Below are positions 58,862 to 64,000 of a stretch of DNA of 64,000 nucleotides, one piece after another (within the stretch, counting starts at the first letter, position 1; each line of letters begins with the position of its first letter). Location of the stretch: assembly GCF_023821985.2 (NCBI RefSeq), contig NZ_CP098805.1, positions 248,001 to 312,000 on the forward strand. Direction: 5' to 3'. Position numbers and translations under genes: made by a program. The notes beneath the pieces were generated by a model, which was given only the letters and a program-made list of their open reading frames with translations, was not told the origin of the DNA and did not search any database. This DNA is from Dyadobacter chenhuakuii. Its GTDB lineage: Bacteria; Bacteroidota; Bacteroidia; Cytophagales; Spirosomataceae.

Positions 58862-60082
58862 ATGTTAGAAAACAGTTTCGGGTTGAATTTCTTTTTGAAA
58901 ACCCCAAGAACAGAAAACGAAGATGGCACGCGAGCAGTCTACCTCCGTGTCACAGTGAACCATCAAGCTAGAGACATTACCACAAGACGAACGTGGCATC
59001 CGTCCAAATGGAATGTGAGGGCCGGGAGAGCAACCGGGAACAAGGAAGATACAAAGGAGCTAAACGCCTATTTAGATTCGCTGACCACGAAAGTTTTTCA
59101 AGCTAAGAAAGCTCTACTCGACGCAGATAAAGAGTTGACAGCTGACGCGATCAAAAATCTGATGCTTGGGAAGGAAGAGAGCAAAATGACAATTCTCAAA
59201 ATCTTTAAGGAGCACAATGACCAGGTCGCTGCACTTGTCGGCACCGACTTTGCTCTCGGGACGCTAGAACGATATGAGACTTCGCTCAAACATACTCGCG
59301 AGTATATCAAATGGAAATACAAGGAAGACGATTTTGATATCAAGAAGCTCGACTATGAATTCATATCACAATTCGAGTTTTGGTTCAAAGCCAAAAAGAA
59401 GATTAGTCATAACACTACAATGAAGTATTTGGCTAACTTCAAAAAGATTGTTTTGCTATGCGTGAAAAGAGGTTGGCTCTTACGTGATCCTTTCTACGCC
59501 TTCAAGTTTTCAAAACGCGAGGTTGACCGGCAGGCTTTGACTGAAAGCGAACTGAAAAAGGTTTGGGATAAGGAAGTAGGCGATGGGCGTCTGGCATACG
59601 TCAAGGATATTTTTCTTTTCTGCTGTTACACCGGGTTAGCTTACGCTGATGTATACAAATTGAAGCGAACCGAAATTGTAGAAGGTATCGATGGCGGAAA
59701 GTGGATTACTACTAAACGGCAAAAAACGGACACGCCTTCAAGAATTCCACTGCTACCAATGGCGTTGGAAATAATGGAGAAATATGAAGATCATCCGCAG
59801 TGTGAAAATGAGAACAGGGTGTTGCCGGTGCTTTCCAATCAGAAGATGAATGCTTATTTGAAGGAGATTGCGGATTTGTGTGGGATAAAGAAGAATATTA
59901 CTTTTCACCTGGCTCGGCATACATTTGCGACCACTGTGACTTTGACGAATGGGGTGCCGATTGAAAGTGTGTCAAAGATGCTAGGCCATCGGAATATCAA
60001 GACTACTCAGCAGTACGCAAAGATTGTCGATAGGAAGATTAGTGATGATATGGCAAAATTGAAGCAAATATTGTTGAGATAA
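58862..60082 (+). CDS. Tyrosine recombinase/integrase, Bacteroidetes type
   Basis: 406 residues. The arm-binding N-terminus (FFLKTPRTENEDGTRAVYLR) and core-binding SAM-like domain (FKEHNDQVAALVGTDFALGT, LDYEFISQFEFWFKAKKKIS) precede the catalytic domain: FLFCCYTGLAYADVYKLKRT, KWITTKRQKTDTPSRIPLLP, FHLARHTFATTVTLTNGVPI, SKMLGHRNIKTTQQYAKIVD with the nucleophile Tyr. The first catalytic Arg is replaced by Ala in TGLAYAD, as in IntDOT-like enzymes. It starts 250 bases after tRNA-Ser in the same direction, the classic layout of an integrated island. Confidence 0.93.
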   Translation: MLENSFGLNFFLKTPRTENEDGTRAVYLRVTVNHQARDITTRRTWHPSKWNVRAGRATGNKEDTKELNAYLDSLTTKVFQAKKALLDADKELTADAIKNLMLGKEESKMTILKIFKEHNDQVAALVGTDFALGTLERYETSLKHTREYIKWKYKEDDFDIKKLDYEFISQFEFWFKAKKKISHNTTMKYLANFKKIVLLCVKRGWLLRDPFYAFKFSKREVDRQALTESELKKVWDKEVGDGRLAYVKDIFLFCCYTGLAYADVYKLKRTEIVEGIDGGKWITTKRQKTDTPSRIPLLPMALEIMEKYEDHPQCENENRVLPVLSNQKMNAYLKEIADLCGIKKNITFHLARHTFATTVTLTNGVPIESVSKMLGHRNIKTTQQYAKIVDRKISDDMAKLKQILLR

Positions 60083-60169
60083 GGCATCACCTGTCGGCAC
60101 GGAGGACTTAGAATCCTGCGAGCCGAAACGCTCGTACGGGTTGGATTCGCGTACGCGATACTGATTATC

Positions 60170-60206
60170 AAGAGGTTATACAGATTGTTGTGTAACCTCT
60201 TTTTCA
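60170..60206 (+). terminator. Terminator-like hairpin after the integrase gene
   Basis: AAGAGGTTA at 60170-60178 pairs with TAACCTCTT at 60193-60201 across a 14-base loop, followed by TTTT. Confidence 0.6.
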
Positions 60207-60303
60207 TTGGCACAACATAAGTACAACAATTATTTTACCTAAATTAGGTTTTTGTGTAGGCTTCCCGTTTTTGTACGCTTTCCATTTTTAGAGCGGCGGT
60301 GAT

Positions 60304-61152
60304 TTAGACTTGATTGTTGATTGTAACAGTTAATTCTTCTTTTTCATGGCATTTCAACAGTATGTGCTTCTGATTTGGCGTTAGTCGCTTCAGTGACCTG
60401 TGCGGGTGCTTACTGTTGTAATTGTTAAGCCATTTGTCCGACAAAATGTAGTTGTTCCAGAGAGTCAAAAAGTAAGCATCCAGGACCGCCCGGCGGCCCG
60501 GGTCTTCTCGGTAGGTTCTGTTTAAGCGTTCATCGTACCCATTTCGCATCGGCTTACCGGGCTGAATAAATTTTTGCTCAATTTGTTTTTCCTCGCACAA
60601 TTTTAGCTAGTTTGTTACTAATGAACTCGGTGGCATTGTCGGATCTTATTGACAGTGGCAATCCTCGTTCGTATTCCAACTGCTGCAAGACGTGTATGAC
60701 TTTCCCGGCACAAAGGGAGTAGTCCGCATGCGCTGCAAGTGCCTCTCTGCTAGCGTCATCCATGACAACCAATGTTCGGACACGTCGGCCAGAACTAAGA
60801 GCATTGCTGACAAAATCCATGCTCAAGGTCTAATTCAAAGCTTTCGACTCAATTATAGGCTGTTAGGCCTTTTTAAAATGCGTCTTTTTCGCTTACGCCT
60901 TAATTTAAGATCCATACTTCGATAGATTCGAAGTACCCGTTCCCGATTCCATGGTAGGCCTGTATTTCTCAAATTAACGTAATACCAATCAAATCCTCTT
61001 GTCGGATGTTCTTCCGCCAACTGATTAAGGATGTCTATATGAGGCAGGTCGTTCTTGACCGTTTTGTAATAAAAGACGCCGGTACTTAAATGCAAAACTC
61101 TGCACGCCCACTTAATGCTAAATCCAGCTTCCTGAGAAATATCCGATACCAT
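60304..61152 (-). pseudogene. Broken IS3-family orfB transposase (DDE)
   Basis: Three remnants in different frames. The first (61152-60853) has the N-terminal part with FSIKWACRVLHLSTGVFYYK; the second (60826-60578) holds SMDFVSNALSSGRRVRTLVV with the first Asp and PLSIRSDNATEFISNKLA with the second; the third (60600-60304) holds FIQPGKPMRNGYDERLNRTY with the catalytic Glu. A part of about 20 residues before SMDFV is missing or has stops, one extra base breaks the frame between the second and third, and a GC-rich 15-base insert (PGRRA) interrupts YREDVLDAY. Clearly inactive. Confidence 0.85.
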
Positions 61153-61438
61153 TAGCGGCTTCTGAGCAGGCCTTAGAGCTTTTTTCGATAATATCTTTTG
61201 CTAGTCTGTGATCGAGCGCCAACTCTGCATACATGTGCTTCAGGCGGCGGTTCTCCTCCTTGAGTGCCTTTAACTCCGATAATTCTGAAGCACCCATACC
61301 GCTGTATTTCTTTCGCCAATTGTAAAATGAAGCCTTAGAGACGCCATTTTCCTGAGCGCCGTCATTCCCCTGTTTGCCAGAATCCAAGTCTTTAAGGAAT
61401 TTGACGATCTGAGTTTCTGTGAATGTGTTTCGTTTCAT
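61118..61438 (-). CDS. IS3-family orfA (helix-turn-helix transposase subunit)
   Basis: 106 residues; the first 85 or so are a standard orfA: MKRNTFTETQIVKFLKDLDS, ENGVSKASFYNWRKKYSGM and EENRRLKHMYAELALDHRLA followed by KDIIEK. The usual end KKL-stop is missing: the A run after IIE has six A residues, and the frame reads on for 20 odd residues. To enter the orfB frame a +1 or -2 shift would be needed instead of the usual -1, so the programmed frameshift site is likely disabled. Confidence 0.8.
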   Translation of the reverse strand: MKRNTFTETQIVKFLKDLDSGKQGNDGAQENGVSKASFYNWRKKYSGMGASELSELKALKEENRRLKHMYAELALDHRLAKDIIEKSSKACSEAANGIGYFSGSWI

Positions 61439-61500
61439 AGCAGATTAAAATTAGAAAATTTGTCCAATTCATCACCACTCTGCTTTTAGGGAAGCTTACA

Positions 61501-61796
61501 ACGATAAGCATATTGAGGACCAGTGAGCAAGAACGTCTGCATCAATCGTTCGAAGCGGTCACCTTTGTCGCGTTCAGAGAATGCAAGTTACGTTAATGAT
61601 TTAATAGCGAGGTGAAGGTCTTCGGCACTTGGACAATGATTAAATTAACATCCATGCAAACAAGAGCTACTTTTTGTTGCATAGACAAGGTAAGTAAAAC
61701 ATCTAGACTTAAAAAGGTAGACAATAAGGAATTGGCCGCGGAAAATCTTGGCGTTACATCGCCAAGAGCACTTTTGAGTTTCCTCTAGTCCGTTCC
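61501..61796. other. 296-base gap after the IS element
   Basis: No clear gene. A 44-codon frame on the plus strand (61654-61788, MQTRATFCCIDKVSKTSRLK at its start, with NKELAAENLGVTSP later) has no recognised family and could be a decayed fragment. No hairpin or repeat stands out. Confidence 0.4.
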
Positions 61797-62129
61797 TTAG
61801 ATCTTTACATACTGGTTTGTAAAATTGGGACTATGGAGGTTTACTCCTTGACTTTGGCCGATTAGACCGAATTCAATAGGCGCTTCAATATAATCACGAG
61901 CTACAAAAACCTTTTCAGCGATGTCATCTGCGAGAGACGCTAGATTAAGTGTGATTTCATTGACTTGAGGCTGTCGAACAATGGTCAAAGGGGGATCTTT
62001 TAAATTCAGGATGGAATACAGGTTAAATGCAGTGATTTTACCATTTTTATTGCGAAAACTGTGCCGCCTGCAACCAAACGAACAGCTTATGAAGAAGAAG
62101 CTGAGAATCAAGAATTGAGAAACATGCAA
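61797..62129 (-). CDS. Small hypothetical lipoprotein
   Basis: 110 residues. The N-terminus MHVSQFLILSFFFISC is a lipoprotein signal with lipobox FISC, so the product is probably a membrane-anchored envelope protein. The mature part (FRNKNGKITAFNLYSILNLK, PQVNEITLNLASLADDIAEK, APIEFGLIGQSQGV) has no recognised family. It lies 86 bases downstream of the repeat/beta-barrel protein gene in the same direction and probably belongs to one operon with it. Confidence 0.55.
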   Translation of the reverse strand: MHVSQFLILSFFFISCSFGCRRHSFRNKNGKITAFNLYSILNLKDPPLTIVRQPQVNEITLNLASLADDIAEKVFVARDYIEAPIEFGLIGQSQGVNLHSPNFTNQYVKI

Positions 62130-62215
62130 TTAAGCGTTGCACAAAACTCGCTCTTTTTGAAGCGCTAGGCCGGTGGATTATAACCGAAGGCATCAGCGTA
62201 AAAAATGGCAATTTG

Positions 62216-64000
62216 CTAGAATATCCAAAACCCAATGCGAATTCCCGCTCTTCTGAATCTCGCATTAACTTCCTGATTTGGTGTAGAGGATAGATTCGTT
62301 GCACTCCTATCATAAATACTCGCCAGTCCATAATTTGCGTATGCATCAATGGAGAACTTCCCAATGTCCAAACCTATTCCTCCCTGCCCGGAAAGTAGGA
62401 AGTTGTTCAACTGAGATTTATCAGACGTTTCTATAGTTGCCGAGTAATTTCTGTATCGATACATCACTGGGATAATGCCTTCCGCGCCAATCTTTATATT
62501 TGGTTTTATTTTTCCAGTCTGTAAAATATGGAATTTAATATTTATCGACCCACTTGCTCCGACAACTTTGAAATTTTCTAATGCTAAATCGTCTGCATTT
62601 AACGAATTGTAATTTGTGCTAAAATATTCTATGCTCATAAGAATGCTGGACGGACTACCCGGATCGCGAAATGAAAATTGAAGGCCAGCAGTCGTTGTAA
62701 TACCGTAGCTTATATCATACTCGTTGTCGTTGATTTTATACATCGGCTTGTTCGCACCAATACTACCCGAAGCACCCAATGCGAATTTATGCCTATTGCG
62801 GAAGTTTTTAATTTTGTTTATTAAAGGCTCGATCTCTAAATTCCTAGATAGAGTGTCACAAACCACTAAAAGTTTAATCCGATCGATATAGTTATTCGCC
62901 TCATTATATTTTCCATTTTGAATTGATTTTTTAACATTAGCAACAAATGCGTTGAAGGATCGCATATCTGCTCCTATTCGGTTAATAGAGTCTAGTAGGC
63001 TGTTGTAGGACTGTAATATTTTATTTTTTTCATCGCAGTCAAGTAATTGAAGCTCACCAGCCTGCCACGCTTTTTTTGAAGCCAAAAGATTACATCTTTT
63101 AAGCTCATTTCTTGCTAACATCATGTCAGTTTTAAATTCATCTATTCCAATGCAGTTGGTATTAGAGGTAATTGCTTTTTCTAATTCAGTAATTTCATTT
63201 TCTTTTTCCGGTAACCCTATTCCTTTCGCAACTTCTAAAAAATGTTTTGCCTTTTCATAATCATTATTTTTCACAGCCATAATAGAAAAGCCAAGATTCA
63301 CCCTATATTTATCGTTTTTTAAGCATCTCGTTAGGCTTCTATTAATTTCATCCGGTAAGTCTTCAAAGTAATGGACCATATCTTCTGCGCTAACAAAGGC
63401 ACTTTTGACAGTTTCTGCATTATCCAGTCTTCTGCTAAGAGTATCAATTTTATTACGAATACTTATATACTGTCTGAGCTTTGATACAAAAGTTGCTGAT
63501 TGGGTAAACTCTGATTTATGTTCCTGAACATATCCCAGTAGAGCATCTGTTTCACAATTTTGAGCTAAACTTAGCAACACATTTTTCCCCTCTATCTGAG
63601 CAATGACGATTTGTATTTTTGTTTCAATGCTCGGCAAAACTGGAACACCTTTAATATCTCTGTATTTACCATAGGCAACTTTTTCCAGCTCCAAACCTTT
63701 TCCTATACTTTGCTGAACCAACTGCTGCCACTGAACCACTTCTTGGATCATGTGTAAGTCGTCTTCATACTTCTTTCCAAGGAGAAACGATGTGTTGCCA
63801 AAGGTTTTCGCGAGGCGATAATCCTTCAACGCCCCTTGAATGTCCATAGCTAACAGCTTTTTATAGGCTTTATATGAATACTCGGCCGCAAGGTTCCTTC
63901 GTTGCAAATCCTTTAATTTTGAATTATCCGGCGGACCTAATAGCCGAATACACTCTTCTATTTTCCTTTCAAAAGCACCTAAGCTGCCGACTCCATCAAT
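62216..64000 (-). CDS. Partial protein with helical repeats and C-terminal outer-membrane barrel
   Basis: The frame stays open to the right edge, so the N-terminus is missing; a TTG at 63907 is not the true start. The visible 594 residues begin with helical, TPR-like repeats (SYKAYKKLLAMDIQGALKDY, NDYEKAKHFLEVAKGIGLPE, AFVANVKKSIQNGKYNEANN) that cover about 400 residues. The last 190 residues are beta strands of a small outer-membrane barrel (FALGASGSIGANKPMYKIND, TAGLQFSFRDP, GASGSINIKFHI) ending in RAGIRIGFWIF. No family is recognised. A+T-rich codon use differs from the housekeeping genes, which fits acquired DNA. Confidence 0.7.
   Translation of the reverse strand: MDGVGSLGAFERKIEECIRLLGPPDNSKLKDLQRRNLAAEYSYKAYKKLLAMDIQGALKDYRLAKTFGNTSFLLGKKYEDDLHMIQEVVQWQQLVQQSIGKGLELEKVAYGKYRDIKGVPVLPSIETKIQIVIAQIEGKNVLLSLAQNCETDALLGYVQEHKSEFTQSATFVSKLRQYISIRNKIDTLSRRLDNAETVKSAFVSAEDMVHYFEDLPDEINRSLTRCLKNDKYRVNLGFSIMAVKNNDYEKAKHFLEVAKGIGLPEKENEITELEKAITSNTNCIGIDEFKTDMMLARNELKRCNLLASKKAWQAGELQLLDCDEKNKILQSYNSLLDSINRIGADMRSFNAFVANVKKSIQNGKYNEANNYIDRIKLLVVCDTLSRNLEIEPLINKIKNFRNRHKFALGASGSIGANKPMYKINDNEYDISYGITTTAGLQFSFRDPGSPSSILMSIEYFSTNYNSLNADDLALENFKVVGASGSINIKFHILQTGKIKPNIKIGAEGIIPVMYRYRNYSATIETSDKSQLNNFLLSGQGGIGLDIGKFSIDAYANYGLASIYDRSATNLSSTPNQEVNARFRRAGIRIGFWIF

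Larger units (their letters stand above)
60255..61500 (-). mobile_element. Degenerate IS3-family (IS407-like) insertion sequence
   Basis: 1246 bases, the normal length for the group. The ends are TGTAGGCTTCCC (60255-60266) and, on the other strand, TGTAAGCTTCCC (61500-61489), an 11 of 12 match with the family's 5'-TG...CA-3' ends. Within lie an orfA and a broken orfB on the minus strand. No 3-5 base target duplication is visible at the edges (TTTG before, ACGA after), so one end may have been lost or changed since insertion. The copy cannot move by itself because orfB is interrupted more than once. Confidence 0.75.

Noticed and set aside
60111..60157. Nested inverted repeats GAATCC/GGATTC and CGCGTACGCG after the integrase gene, considered as an attachment site
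   Set aside because: They do not repeat the tRNA-Ser 3' end and no second copy was seen in the window, so there is no support for an att role.
62047..62364. A 105-codon minus-strand frame between the lipoprotein and barrel genes
   Set aside because: It overlaps both in another frame, and the lipoprotein signal and barrel ending support the other two frames.
1..64000. CRISPR array
   Set aside because: No series of regularly spaced direct repeats was seen anywhere in the window, and no cas-type gene is present.

Overview
The window looks like chromosome from a Bacteroidota bacterium, most likely a Cytophagales/Spirosomaceae genus such as Dyadobacter (genus level is inference). The signs are SusC/SusD pairs, two GH92 mannosidases, a type IX secretion component (PorD) and a T9SS sorting tail, Rho with a very long low-complexity insert, BamD and LptC/OstA export factors, weak Shine-Dalgarno signals, and promoters of the Bacteroidota form TTG-N18/19-TAnnTTTG that can be read directly before several genes.

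Region 1 (1-24832) is a glycan locus aimed at alpha-mannosides. A partial SnoaL-like gene and a luciferase-like flavin oxidoreductase come first. Then follow a GH92 mannosidase on the minus strand; a plus-strand operon of a propeller lipoprotein, a sugar/H+ MFS symporter, a ROK sugar kinase and a class I mannose-6-phosphate isomerase; a HutC-type GntR regulator; SusC/SusD; and an unusual module of a Planctomycete-type cytochrome c protein (DUF1549/DUF1553), a DUF1501 protein, a membrane-bound DUF2231/haem/LRR protein and a second, larger GH92. Inverted repeats built on TTTGTA/TACAAA halves lie at several transcription-unit starts and are the likely operators of the GntR protein. Together the genes bind, import, trim, transport, phosphorylate and isomerise mannose to fructose-6-phosphate.

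Region 2 (24984-38955) begins with the oxidative pentose phosphate operon gnd-zwf-pgl. It continues with a small membrane protein coupled to an SPFH protein, a triple-hairpin repeat, an autoregulated-looking ABC transporter operon with a YtrA-type GntR regulator (including a 29-codon ORF wedged between ATPase and permease), a cysteine desulfurase-XdhC-MocA unit for molybdenum cofactor maturation, a 1-Cys peroxiredoxin and several membrane proteins.

Region 3 (39198-57382) is housekeeping: htpG, rho, coaX, an outer-membrane protein, lptC, a cytochrome c/SCO pair, recN, an Sm-like small protein, porD, coaBC, rpoZ, bamD, a T9SS cargo protein, an OstA-like protein and tilS.

Region 4 (57398-64000) is accessory DNA: a frameshifted PIN/DUF4935-like gene, tRNA-Ser(TGA) with a clear promoter and terminator, a Bacteroidetes-type tyrosine integrase right after the tRNA (likely island boundary), a dead IS3-family (IS407-like) element with recognisable ends, and a lipoprotein plus a repeat/beta-barrel protein that runs off the right edge.
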